A stretch of 64,000 nt of DNA from Mycobacterium sp. 141 (GTDB lineage: Bacteria > Actinomycetota > Actinomycetes > Mycobacteriales > Mycobacteriaceae), in assembly GCF_000382405.1 (NCBI RefSeq), contig NZ_KB908274.1, positions 24,187 through 88,186 on the forward strand, written 5' to 3'. The position numbers and the translations under genes were made by a program. The notes under the pieces are model-generated. The model was not told the origin of the DNA and searched no databases. It saw nothing but the letters and a program-made list of their open reading frames with translations. Each line of letters starts with the position of its first letter. Position 1 is the first letter of the stretch. Of this stretch, positions 1 through 10,047 are shown in pieces.

Positions 1-1358
1 GTGGAGAACATCCCCCGGCTGGTGACCCGCACGGGATCACCCTGCCCGTCAAGGAGTTCCACCGGATCATCGAGCAGGACGGTCGGCGAAGGCTCGGGTA
101 GTTGCCCGGGCCAGGGCTGCCTCGGGTCGGCGCGCGGTACCGGCTCGTCCCCCAGCGGGGTGAAGGTGATGCGTTCGGCGGGCCCGCGCCCACCACTGAG
201 CACCGGCACCTGCACTGCCTCCGGCCCGAGCAGGCCCTGGACCCGCACCAACGCACGCCGGGCCCGCAACCGGTCATCCTCGCCCATCCCGCCCCACAAC
301 GGCAGCTGCAGCGCCGCCGCGGGCACCACCTCCACCGGGCGCAACCGCAGCACGGTGACCGGTGCGGTAGGCCGGTCGGAGGTACGGCGGTTCAGCCAGC
401 CGTCCAGTTGCCAGCGCACTCGGTCGGCCGTGGCATCCTCGGTCAGCGGTTCGGCACACCGCCAAACCCGTTCCAGCTCCTCGCCGTTGGCTGTGACGGC
501 ATGGACGGCCAACCGGGTGCAGCCGACCCCCGCCGATTCCAGGCTGCGATGCAGAGCACTGGCCAGCGAACGCCCGGCGAAGGCCGCCGCATCCACCCGT
601 TCGATCGGTGGATCACAGTTCATCACCGCGTCGAGTTCAGCCGCCGGCTCGCGCCCCGACGGCCCCCTGGCCGACTCGCCACGGGCAAACCGATGCGCGA
701 GCACCGCGTCGGCCCCGAACCGGGAGGCCACATCGGTCCGCGACAACTCGGCGAACTTGCCCAGGGTGCGGATACCCATCCGCCACAACAGATCTGCCAG
801 CTCCTCTCGGCGGGGCGCCGCCAAAGCCGGTTCGGTGGACAACTGCCGGATCGACAACGGGGACAGGAACGGGGCATCCATCCCCGGTGCGATGATGCAC
901 CCCTCCCGGGCGGCGAAAACCGCGGTGGGCAACTGATCTGCGATGCCCACCTGGCATTCCACCCCCGCCGCGGCCACCGCGTCGACCAGCCGTTCGGCAG
1001 CGGCCGGTTCGGATCCGAAGTAGCGCGCTGCGCCGCGCACCGGCAGCACCAGCAGACCTGGCCGCAGCACCTCGGCCCGCGGCACCAGGTCGTCGACTGC
1101 GATCGTGACGCTCTCGAAGTGCCGGGCGTCGCGAGCCGGATCGGCGGCGACCACATGCAGGTAGGGACACCGAGCCTGAGCTTCCCGGCGGCGCAATCCG
1201 CGCCGCACCCCCGATGCCCGCGCTGACGCGGAGCAGGCGACGACCCGGTTGGCCAACGTGACCGCGACCGGCGCGGTCGGTTCCAACCGTGCCGCAGTGG
1301 CCGCCGCGACAGCAGGCCAGTCCATGCACCACAGCGCCAGCACCCGAGACGCCGACAC
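1..1358 (-). CDS. imuB: ImuB, catalytically degenerate Y-family polymerase homologue (3' end outside window)
   Basis: ImuB is the adaptor of the mycobacterial SOS mutasome; it links DnaE2 and ImuA' to the beta clamp for mutagenic repair. About 452 residues are in the window and the C-terminus runs off the left edge. The start is a GTG at 1358, 3 bases after the imuA' stop, with AGGCGG upstream. The N-terminus (LALWCMDWPAVAA) aligns with the first polymerase palm motif but has lost one of the two acidic residues, and the SxDE motif is replaced by LLVLPV, so catalysis is not expected. Residues 351-356 read QLPLWG, the beta-clamp-binding motif known from M. tuberculosis ImuB. Family identification is confident. 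Confidence 0.93.
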   Translation of the reverse strand, partial: MSASRVLALWCMDWPAVAAATAARLEPTAPVAVTLANRVVACSASARASGVRRGLRRREAQARCPYLHVVAADPARDARHFESVTIAVDDLVPRAEVLRPGLLVLPVRGAARYFGSEPAAAERLVDAVAAAGVECQVGIADQLPTAVFAAREGCIIAPGMDAPFLSPLSIRQLSTEPALAAPRREELADLLWRMGIRTLGKFAELSRTDVASRFGADAVLAHRFARGESARGPSGREPAAELDAVMNCDPPIERVDAAAFAGRSLASALHRSLESAGVGCTRLAVHAVTANGEELERVWRCAEPLTEDATADRVRWQLDGWLNRRTSDRPTAPVTVLRLRPVEVVPAAALQLPLWGGMGEDDRLRARRALVRVQGLLGPEAVQVPVLSGGRGPAERITFTPLGDEPVPRADPRQPWPGQLPEPSPTVLLDDPVELLDGQGDPVRVTSRGMFS

Positions 1359-1361
1359 GAT

Positions 1362-2060
1362 CTATCCGCCTGCCGCGCAGATTGATCCCGCAGCTCCCCG
1401 CATGGACAGCCGGACCTTGCCGATCCGGCCGCGCCCAGGAGCAAGTGCGCCTGCGCCCGCACCGGTCACGTCATAACCGCAGACCCTGGCTTCCAACCGC
1501 GTGGACGCACCCTGCCAATCGCCGTCGACCACCAGCAGCGTGCACCCTTTCTGCCGAGCTCGTGCCACCATCACCCGCGCCCGGCTCGGCGGTACTGCGC
1601 GTCCGCCCAGCCCGAGCAGCACCAGGTCCATCCCGTCCATCAGCACCGACGCCACTTCGACCGGATCGGCACCCGGATCCGGAACGACCGCAAGACGGCT
1701 CAGATCTGCACCCATTTCCACCGCGGCCAGCAGCCCCACATCGGGTTGCCCGACGATCGCGGCATGCCCTCCTGCCTTCGTCACGGCTGCCACCATGCCC
1801 AGTGGTAGCGACCGGGCACCCGTCATCACCGCGACGGTTCCGCGCGGCAGCGTCGTGGGCAACTCGGCGGGTACCGGATCAGCCGGTGATTCGGGTAGTT
1901 CCAGCAAAGAATTCCCGACAGGTCCCACCGCACCGGTCCGGCCCACCCCACGGTGCGCCGGACCGACCTTCCCCGATACCGCAGCGATCTTGCGGCGCAG
2001 ATGTTCTACCTGTTCAGCACGGGTAAGATGACTCAGGCCGAGGTCCACCGCAACGGTCAC
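1362..2060 (-). CDS. imuA': ImuA', RecA-like SOS mutasome accessory protein
   Basis: ImuA' (232 aa) works with ImuB and DnaE2 in damage-induced mutagenesis. The protein has a SulA/RecA-like core without an intact P-loop. The GTG at 2060 is chosen because GGAGGT lies about 6 bases upstream and the next upstream ATG (2093) has no such site; the protein then begins VTVAVDLGLSHLTRAEQ. imuB follows after 3 bases, so the two are co-transcribed. A LexA operator lies 36-51 bases upstream of this start. Order and content match Rv3395c-Rv3394c of M. tuberculosis. Confidence 0.9.
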   Translation of the reverse strand: MTVAVDLGLSHLTRAEQVEHLRRKIAAVSGKVGPAHRGVGRTGAVGPVGNSLLELPESPADPVPAELPTTLPRGTVAVMTGARSLPLGMVAAVTKAGGHAAIVGQPDVGLLAAVEMGADLSRLAVVPDPGADPVEVASVLMDGMDLVLLGLGGRAVPPSRARVMVARARQKGCTLLVVDGDWQGASTRLEARVCGYDVTGAGAGALAPGRGRIGKVRLSMRGAAGSICAAGG

Positions 2061-2095
2061 AGCAGCACCTCCAACACCATCCGACCCAGTCATAT

Positions 2096-2111
2096 TCGAA
2101 AGTATGTTCGA
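2096..2111 (-). promoter_or_regulatory. SOS (LexA) box upstream of imuA'-imuB
   Basis: On the minus strand the site reads TCGAACATACTTTCGA, one base away from the mycobacterial LexA consensus TCGAAC-N4-GTTCGA. It sits directly upstream of the chosen imuA' start, as expected for a DNA-damage-induced mutasome operon. Confidence 0.88.
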
Positions 2112-2342
2112 TATGTTGAGTAAACACCCCCACCTCCACACCGTCAAGCCGCGGACGCCGGGCCTGCGGGTCGGTAACACCACCGGGAATGCCCCACACC
2201 CTTTTGAGCTTTAAGTTAAAGTTCGACTACCAAAACCACCTCGGAACGGGATCTGGTGCACGATCATCCGATCGTGCGTAATCGCACAACGCTTCGCCGA
2301 AAGCCAGCGCTCTAATACCGGGGGACAAGTGAGGACACCACC

Positions 2343-2624
2343 ATGAGGTCTGGGCAATTGACTCGTCGGCTCGCCGTCATCGCAGGCGGCGCCGCAGTCG
2401 TCGGGATGATTTCGTTCACCGCATCGTGCGGTACCAAGGAGAAGGCCCCCGAGACGACGACGCCGACCACCACCACGACCACCACCACGACGACTCCGGC
2501 CACACCCGCACCGCCGCCATCGGTGGAGCCCACCGAGAAGTCGATCAACCCCACCGGCGGCAACCTGTTCACCCCCACGGTGAAGGCACCGCCCGCACCG
2601 ACCGCCATCCCCGGCGACAACTAG
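2343..2624 (+). CDS. Small Thr/Pro-rich lipoprotein
   Basis: A 93-aa protein with a basic N-terminus, a hydrophobic stretch (residues 10-28) and a lipobox-like FTASC that would make the Cys the acylated +1 residue. The mature part is low complexity: a run of about ten Thr, then Pro-rich sequence ending in PTAIPGDN. It is probably an exported, cell-envelope-anchored protein. The downstream S53 protease gene starts 34 bases later on the same strand. I do not recognise a function. Confidence 0.7.
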   Translation: MRSGQLTRRLAVIAGGAAVVGMISFTASCGTKEKAPETTTPTTTTTTTTTTPATPAPPPSVEPTEKSINPTGGNLFTPTVKAPPAPTAIPGDN

Positions 2625-2658
2625 AACCTCGCGAGGTTCGTTCGTCAGTCGTCCGTCC

Positions 2659-4281
2659 ATGGCCGGGACTCGCGTCATCCCCGGATACGCACTACTGACG
2701 CTGATCCTGGCAGGAGCGTTGCTCCTGGCCTCGGACCTGCGGGTTACCCAAGCACCGGGCGTAAGGACTCCCATCGGGGGTCCTTACGCCCAGTTGCTTG
2801 CCGCCTCAACCGATCTCGGGCCTTCGCGCAATGACTCGGTCCAGCTCACCGTCGTACTGCAGGGCCCGCACCGGCCGGCGGCGCTGTACACCTGGGCGGA
2901 CGGTCGAGGGCTGTCGGTGCGATGGCGCGCGGGCGACCCGTGGGCCATCGTCGACGGTGCCTCTGATGCCATGGCAGCTGCCTTCGGTGTCGACATCCAC
3001 GATTACCGGGGCAGACGCGGCCAGGTGTTCTACGCCTCGCCGCAACAGCCGTCGACACCCGAACCGCTGCGCGGCGAGATCACCGAAGTCGGCCGTATCC
3101 TCAGCTACACCCCGCCCCGGATGTCCCGGCCGGACCTGTCGAACCTGCCCACCGACGTCCCCGACCGGGGACTGACCCCGACGGCGCTGCTCAATACCTA
3201 CAACCTGAGCGAGCTGGCACAGCAGGGCTACACCGGCAAGGGCACCACCATCGTGATCTTCGCGTTCGACGGTTTCAACCAGACCGATCTGGACACCTTC
3301 GCCACCACCTTCAATCTGCCCAGGTTCACCCCCACTCTGATCGGCGGACAGCCCAGCGAACCCCACGGCGAGACGACCATGGATCTGCAGGTCGCCCACG
3401 CCATTGCGCCCGATGCGCGCAAGGTGGTGATCAATGCCCGGCCGACTGTCCAGGGAGACGGAGCCTACGAGAAGATCGGGCAGATGCTTCAGACGGCGGA
3501 CTCCCAGTTCCCCGGTGCGGTCTGGAGCTTTTCCATCGGTTGGGGCTGCGACAAGCTGATCACCGCCGCCGATCTGGCCCCGGTCCGCTCCGCGCTGGTC
3601 ACCGCACACTCCCACGGCACCACGGCAGTCAATGCCAGCGGCGACCTGGCCGGCCTGGAATGCAAAGGCGGACAAGACTGGTCGTCACCTCCGGGACCCG
3701 ACGACATCGGGTTGGACTCGGTCGCATCGCTGCCCGAGATCACCAATATCGGCGGCACCACGTTGTCCACCGACACGGATGGCGGCTGGCTGGCAGAACA
3801 GGCCTGGTTCGACGTACCACTGACGCAGGGCACCGGCGGCGGGGTTTCGGCGCTGTTCGACCGGCCGGACTGGCAGCGCGGTGTCACCGCGCCCGGCAGC
3901 ACTGCAGCCGGCGGCGACCACAAGCGGCTCACCCCGGATGTGTCCGCGGTCGCCGACCCGTTCACCGGTGTGAAGATCGTGTTGAACAATCAGCTGTTGG
4001 TCGGTGGGGGCACGTCCCAATCGGCGCCGCTGTGGGCCGGCATGGCCGCGGTGATGGATCAGTATCTGCTCGCCAACGGTGGCCGGGAGCTGGGTGATCT
4101 CAATCCGCTGCTGTACCGCATGGCCGCCGGGGCGCCACTGCCCGCCTTCCACGACGTCACGCTCGGCGGAAATGCGGTGGCCAGCGCCGGGCCGGGCTAT
4201 GACCTGGTGACCGGGCTCGGAACACCCAACGTGGACAACCTCGTCAAGAACATCCTTGTCTGGCAGAGAGCGAACCCATGA
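2659..4281 (+). CDS. S53 family serine peptidase (sedolisin/kumamolisin type), membrane-anchored or secreted
   Basis: A 540-aa protease of the sedolisin family, which cleaves proteins at acidic pH with a Ser-Glu-Asp triad. A hydrophobic segment at 10-26 anchors or exports it. Residues about 35-170 correspond to the pro-kumamolisin activation domain. Catalytic candidates are Glu238 and Asp242 (HGETTMDLQ), Asp329 (NASGD, oxyanion) and Ser453 in GGTSQSAPLWAG, which fits the SGTSxxxP signature. The C-terminal DVTLGGN...GYDLVTGLGTPN is the usual calcium-binding region, so the protease looks intact. The ATG at 2659 is used although no strong Shine-Dalgarno is visible. A perfect hairpin lies in codons 33-45. 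Confidence 0.9.
   Translation: MAGTRVIPGYALLTLILAGALLLASDLRVTQAPGVRTPIGGPYAQLLAASTDLGPSRNDSVQLTVVLQGPHRPAALYTWADGRGLSVRWRAGDPWAIVDGASDAMAAAFGVDIHDYRGRRGQVFYASPQQPSTPEPLRGEITEVGRILSYTPPRMSRPDLSNLPTDVPDRGLTPTALLNTYNLSELAQQGYTGKGTTIVIFAFDGFNQTDLDTFATTFNLPRFTPTLIGGQPSEPHGETTMDLQVAHAIAPDARKVVINARPTVQGDGAYEKIGQMLQTADSQFPGAVWSFSIGWGCDKLITAADLAPVRSALVTAHSHGTTAVNASGDLAGLECKGGQDWSSPPGPDDIGLDSVASLPEITNIGGTTLSTDTDGGWLAEQAWFDVPLTQGTGGGVSALFDRPDWQRGVTAPGSTAAGGDHKRLTPDVSAVADPFTGVKIVLNNQLLVGGGTSQSAPLWAGMAAVMDQYLLANGGRELGDLNPLLYRMAAGAPLPAFHDVTLGGNAVASAGPGYDLVTGLGTPNVDNLVKNILVWQRANP
2757..2791 (+). other. Strong intragenic hairpin in the S53 gene
   Basis: The arms GGGCGTAAGGAC and GTCCTTACGCCC are perfect reverse complements (12 bp). 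The stem extends through inner CCC/GGG pairs to a tiny loop. It lies about 100 bases into the reading frame, so it is not a normal terminator position. No U-run follows. Confidence 0.6.
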
Positions 4282-4347
4282 ATAGCCGGCGAGAAGCGAA
4301 GGCGGGTCCCGCATGAATAGCCAGCGAGAAGCGAAGGCGGATCGCGC
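4278..4347 (+). repeat. 35-bp tandem duplication bridging the S53 stop and the next start
   Basis: Two adjacent 35-bp units begin at 4278 and 4313, each opening ATGAATAGCC and containing GCGAGAAGCGAAGGCGG; they differ at three positions. The first unit overlaps the TGA of the S53 gene, and the next gene's ATG (4348) follows the second unit directly. Each unit supplies AAGGCGG a suitable distance before an ATG, so the repeat may serve as a ribosome-binding linker. A related sequence lies at the tsaD stop codon (about 29703-29733). Confidence 0.75.
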
Positions 4348-6273
4348 ATGAAAACCGACCCAGGCCTTGTCGGTCCGGAGACGATGGAATGCGAGGTCTG
4401 CCAACTCGAGGTCCCCGCAGGCCGATACTGCGGGCTCTGCGGCGCTCCGCTGTCAGACCACCGGGGCAACGGTCCGCATTGGCTGCGGGCGCGGTCTTTC
4501 AGCGCGGCTCCGGGACAGCCCCTACTGATCCCTTCGGTCGCCAGTTCGCTGTTCCCGCATCTGTCCCCACGGTCGCGGATGGCGTTCCTGATCGGCCTGG
4601 CACTGCTGTTGGCGGCACTGGTGGCCGCTGCCCTGTTCCGGCTGCCTGCCGCGCTCATCACCGTCGCCTCGCTCGGACTGCCTCTGCTGTTCGGAATGTA
4701 CCTGCGGGAGTCCGATGTTCATCGCGACGTCCCGAGCAGCACCCTGGTACTCACCGCACTGCTGGGCACGGGTCTCGGAGTCGGCTGGGTGCTGTTGACC
4801 GGCGAGGCGATGGCCCGCGCGTACGGCGTCCCGCTGGGCATGGGCATCACCGGATCGCGCATGCTGCGCGACAGTCTCGGGGTGTCCCTGGGCGGCATGG
4901 TGTTGATGCTGATACCCGCGCTGGTAGTGCGCTTCACCCGGCAGGGAACACAAGAAGCGTTGGACGGCTACGCAATCGGCGCGTTCGGTGCGCTGACCTA
5001 CTGTGCTGCGGCGACGATGACCCGCCTGGCGCCGCAGTTCACCACCGGCATGGTGGCCCGCGACCGGCCGATGAGCGGGCTGCTGATCGAGGCCGGGATC
5101 CGCGGTGTCGCGGTACCGACGACTGCTGTCGCGGTGGGCGGGCTGATCGGTACAGCATTGTGGTTCACCAGACCGCCCAACAAGGTTCACGTACACCGCG
5201 GGTTCGTGCGTGTCACCCTGACCCTGTTCGCGGTCGGTGTGATGATCCTCTACGCCGGGCTCGGCCTGGTCGACATTGCGCGATTCCCCCAGTGGCTGCA
5301 GTTCGGGCTGCACATCGCCTTGGCAGCGATCGCGCTGCTGCTCCTGCGGCTCGGTGTGCATCTGGCGCTGCTACACGAGGCCCAGGATGAGATCCACACC
5401 GATGAGCCGCTGCTGTGCATCCAATGCGGGCATGTTGTGCCCGACGCTCCTTTCTGCGCACACTGCGGTGCGGCCATCCATGCGTCGTCGCGCAGTTCGC
5501 GCGAAGCCCGCAGAACGGGCCGGCCGATACGTCAGGACGAGCCGGGGGAGATCACGGTCGGGCTGCTGCCCGGCTACTCGATCCACAAGGGGACATTCAC
5601 CGCTGCGCCCGTACACAAGACGTCGTACACCGGGTTGGCACTGGCCCTCGGGATCGTCATCGTCGTCGCGGCGGCCGGGTTGGTCGGCCTCTCGGCGGTG
5701 CTGCAGAAGCCGTCAGCACGCTACGTGTGCCCGCCGAACTGCGGCTCGCCACCGCTCGGACAACCCGTCACCATCAACCCCCTGTACACGGCGGCCGACA
5801 ACTCGTTCACCGTGTCGTATCCGGCCGCGGGGTCGGCCTACAAGGTCAGCACCAACGATCACGGCGTGATGGCGAACCTACTGGCCGGCGACGGCGGCAC
5901 CATGCAGCTGTTCAGCAGGCCGGCGGCCGGGAAATCACCGAAAGACATTGCGGTCCAACTGGTTCGCCAGACGTTCCCGGACACCAAGACCGCCTACGAG
6001 ATCCCCAACACGATGGTGGGCTATCAGCCCGGGTTCGGACTTGTCGCCGACTACTGGCCACAGGGCTCGACCAGCAGCTACGCCCGGATGCGGGTGATCA
6101 TCATGGTGGCGGTCAAACATGATCTCGCGCTCATTGCCGCGGCCGTCGGACCCTACCGCGAATTCGGTCCGGACTCGGGTTCCGGCAAGCCGTCAGGCGC
6201 CAACCTGCAGCTCGCGCTTGATATGGGTAAGTATGTCAACAGTTTTCGCTGGCGCGGAGACCCCGCCCGGTAA
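4348..6273 (+). CDS. Zinc-ribbon polytopic membrane protein with extracytoplasmic C-terminal domain
   Basis: 641 aa of unknown function. Two zinc ribbons are visible: Cys15, Cys18, Cys28 and Cys31 at the N-terminus (CEVCQL...CGLCG), and a second set around residues 350-370 (CIQCGH...CAHCGA). Between them are roughly seven or eight membrane segments (about 75-345). Another membrane segment at about 430-450 is followed by about 190 residues that would lie outside the membrane, including a CPPNCGSPP turn. The ATG at 4348 follows AAGGCGG; ATG 4384 (MECEVC) is a possible alternative. It is probably co-expressed with the protease, but their relationship is unknown. Confidence 0.75.
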   Translation: MKTDPGLVGPETMECEVCQLEVPAGRYCGLCGAPLSDHRGNGPHWLRARSFSAAPGQPLLIPSVASSLFPHLSPRSRMAFLIGLALLLAALVAAALFRLPAALITVASLGLPLLFGMYLRESDVHRDVPSSTLVLTALLGTGLGVGWVLLTGEAMARAYGVPLGMGITGSRMLRDSLGVSLGGMVLMLIPALVVRFTRQGTQEALDGYAIGAFGALTYCAAATMTRLAPQFTTGMVARDRPMSGLLIEAGIRGVAVPTTAVAVGGLIGTALWFTRPPNKVHVHRGFVRVTLTLFAVGVMILYAGLGLVDIARFPQWLQFGLHIALAAIALLLLRLGVHLALLHEAQDEIHTDEPLLCIQCGHVVPDAPFCAHCGAAIHASSRSSREARRTGRPIRQDEPGEITVGLLPGYSIHKGTFTAAPVHKTSYTGLALALGIVIVVAAAGLVGLSAVLQKPSARYVCPPNCGSPPLGQPVTINPLYTAADNSFTVSYPAAGSAYKVSTNDHGVMANLLAGDGGTMQLFSRPAAGKSPKDIAVQLVRQTFPDTKTAYEIPNTMVGYQPGFGLVADYWPQGSTSSYARMRVIIMVAVKHDLALIAAAVGPYREFGPDSGSGKPSGANLQLALDMGKYVNSFRWRGDPAR

Positions 6274-6286
6274 CCAACCCCTCCTA

Positions 6287-6349
6287 CCGCGAGCAGACAC
6301 TGCGGTACCCGACACGCCGCAGTTTGGGTACCGCAGTGCCTGCTCGCGG
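6287..6349. terminator. Bidirectional hairpin terminator between convergent genes
   Basis: A 24-bp stem with one mismatch (CCGCGAGCAGACACTGCGG against its complement) and a 15-base loop sits between the convergent zinc-ribbon gene and guaA. The position suits a terminator for both. Its outer arms (CCGCGAGCAGAC) match the palindromic repeats at 13971 and 15014. Confidence 0.75.
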
Positions 6350-6355
6350 GGAGAA

Positions 6356-7915
<1,560 letters not shown>

Positions 7916-8007
7916 CGGCTCAGTCTAGGAGTTGGCTGGTCCCCGTCCGCGTCGCCACCGCACAGAGGCACATTCCGCGAGTACGGGGCGCGGCATCAGC
8001 GCGGGGC

Positions 8008-10032
8008 TCACATCTTGATGGCCGGTATCAGCCTGTTGAGGTTCCACAGTCGGTCCCGCCGAGCGGACAGGCACGAGATCGTCATCGCTGCGGCCCAGAT
8101 GATCACCAGCGCGATGATGGCCTGCCATAGTCGGAAGTCGATACCGCCGAGGATGAGCTGACGTAAACCGTTGACGCCGTAGGTCATCGGATCGTACTTG
8201 TGGATCACCTGGAACGGCTTCGACGTGGTTTCGACGGGATACATGCCGCCGGCGCTCACCAACTGCAGCATCAGCAACGCCATCACCAGCACGCGGCCCA
8301 CCACCGGGCCGACGAGGGCGTTGATCGCCTGCGTGGCAGCGACGAACGCACACGAGATCAACACCATGAACCCGAGCATCGCGACCGGGTGCGCGGCGTG
8401 CATGCCGAGGGCGAACCGCACCACGCAGTACAGGATGACTGCCTGGCAGAACCCGATCATCGCCGCGGGCAGGTAACTGGCGAGCACCACCCGGATCGCC
8501 GGCACCTCGGCGGCGACAGCACGGCTCTGCAGGGGCCGCAGGATCATCCACAGCACCAAAGCACCGAAGAACAGGGCCAGGGTGAGGAAGAACGGCGCCA
8601 TACCGGTGCCGAAGTTCGGTGCGGCGTTCTCGTGTGAGGTTTCGAGATTGACCGGACCGCCGATCGTGTCGGCGATCGCATTCTTCTGCTGGGCACTCCA
8701 GTCGGGAACCTGCTTGGCGCCTTCGGCGAGTTTGGTCGCCAACTCGGCCGACCCCGACCGCAGCTGGGCGGTGCCCGATTTGAGCTGTGTCGCACCGTCG
8801 TCGAGTTTGACGATACCGCCGGCCAATTCAGCGCTGCCCGAGGACAGTTGCTGTGCTCCGTTACGCAGTTGCGTCAGCTTGTTGTTGAGGTCCTGGCCCG
8901 TGCTCCCGGCTTGGTTGAGCGCGGAGTTGAGCGGGCTGCCGGGAGCGCGCAGCGCAGTGGTCATCGAGATGGCCGCGTTCTCGGCGTCGGTGAGCTGCTG
9001 GCGGATCTGCGGGGTGAACTGGTGACCGCGCAGCTGGTCCTGGATCCCGCGGAGGGTTCCGGCGGCGTTGTTGGCCACGGGGTCTGGGCTCGCGGACAAC
9101 TGGTCGATCACCGTCGTCAACGAATCGGCAGCGGCATCCTGCGCCGTCGCGATGCCACCGATCTGGTCGTTGGCCTGCTGCAGCGCGGTCGCGCCCTGCT
9201 GCAGCTGGTCGGTGTTGCCGCCGATCTGCGACAACGCCTTGGTCACCGTGACCAATGGATCGGTGGCCTTGATGATCCCGTCGGAGAGCTGCTTGGCACC
9301 AGCGGCCACCTGCGCCGAACCAGACCGGGCAGTGTGCAGGCCCGTCGCCAGTTGCCCGGCGCCGTCGTCGACTTTCACTGCTCCGTCGGCAAGCTGCTGA
9401 GCACCGTCGGCGGCTTGCTTGATACCCGCCCCGGACGAAACCACCACTGACAGCACCTGATTGACCGCCTGCCCGGAGATGCGGGTGGAAACGGCATTGA
9501 GCACCTGGTCGACGGCGGTGCGTCCGATACTCGACGAGATGTAGTTGTTGGCGTCGTTGTACACCGCAATCAGGTTCGCCCGCTTGGGTTCCCCGGTCAC
9601 GGGCGACGCGATCGCCGCACTGAAGTCCGGCGGCAACTCCAGCATGAAGTAGTACTTGCCATGGTCGACGCCCTGGCGGGCCTCATCGAGGTCCATCACA
9701 TGCCAGTCCAGGCTGGCGTCATCGGTGAGACTCTTGGCGATCTCGTCGCCCGCGTTGATCTTCTGCCCGGAGACCACGGTGCCCCGGTCGGAATTGACCA
9801 GCGCCACAGGCATCTTGTTGACGTGACCGAACGGGTCCCAGTACGCCCACAGGTACAGCGCACCGTAGACCAGTGGCAGCAGCATCAGCACGACGATCGC
9901 CAGCCGGGTCATCCGGCTGCGGCCGAAGCGCTTGATCTCCGAGCCGAGTGCGAGTCCAGCCAGTGGGGATGAGCCGCTTGCGCGAAGACCTTTCAGTGGG
10001 GATGAGCCGCTTGCGCGAAGACCGTTTGGCAT
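8008..10032 (-). CDS. YhgE/Pip-domain (ABC-2 type) membrane protein
   Basis: 674 aa with the YhgE/Pip architecture: one N-terminal membrane helix (about 42-65, MTRLAIVVLMLLPLVYGAL), a long extracytoplasmic region rich in LADGA/LSDG-type alanine-glycine repeats, likely coiled coil (about 215-450), and five or six C-terminal helices of the ABC-2 type (about 480-660). The family includes the phage infection protein Pip and putative exporters; the substrate here is unknown. The first 25 residues hold a duplicated GLRASGSSPL element. The degenerate ATPase gene ends 15 bases upstream, suggesting an operon and possibly a two-part transporter. Confidence 0.85.
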   Translation of the reverse strand: MPNGLRASGSSPLKGLRASGSSPLAGLALGSEIKRFGRSRMTRLAIVVLMLLPLVYGALYLWAYWDPFGHVNKMPVALVNSDRGTVVSGQKINAGDEIAKSLTDDASLDWHVMDLDEARQGVDHGKYYFMLELPPDFSAAIASPVTGEPKRANLIAVYNDANNYISSSIGRTAVDQVLNAVSTRISGQAVNQVLSVVVSSGAGIKQAADGAQQLADGAVKVDDGAGQLATGLHTARSGSAQVAAGAKQLSDGIIKATDPLVTVTKALSQIGGNTDQLQQGATALQQANDQIGGIATAQDAAADSLTTVIDQLSASPDPVANNAAGTLRGIQDQLRGHQFTPQIRQQLTDAENAAISMTTALRAPGSPLNSALNQAGSTGQDLNNKLTQLRNGAQQLSSGSAELAGGIVKLDDGATQLKSGTAQLRSGSAELATKLAEGAKQVPDWSAQQKNAIADTIGGPVNLETSHENAAPNFGTGMAPFFLTLALFFGALVLWMILRPLQSRAVAAEVPAIRVVLASYLPAAMIGFCQAVILYCVVRFALGMHAAHPVAMLGFMVLISCAFVAATQAINALVGPVVGRVLVMALLMLQLVSAGGMYPVETTSKPFQVIHKYDPMTYGVNGLRQLILGGIDFRLWQAIIALVIIWAAAMTISCLSARRDRLWNLNRLIPAIKM
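9961..10026 (-). repeat. 33-bp in-frame tandem duplication at the YhgE gene start
   Basis: Two 33-bp units (9961-9993 and 9994-10026) differ by one base and encode GLRASGSSPLK and a matching partial copy immediately after the initiator Met-Pro-Asn. Homologous proteins normally begin near the following LALGSEIKRFG segment, so these residues look like an added N-terminal tail. Confidence 0.75.
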
Positions 10033-10047
10033 CGTCAGTCCTTCCGG

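Noticed and set aside
2476..2512. ACC/ACG run as a possible CRISPR-like or microsatellite element
   Set aside because: It is the poly-Thr codon run of the lipoprotein gene; no spacers.
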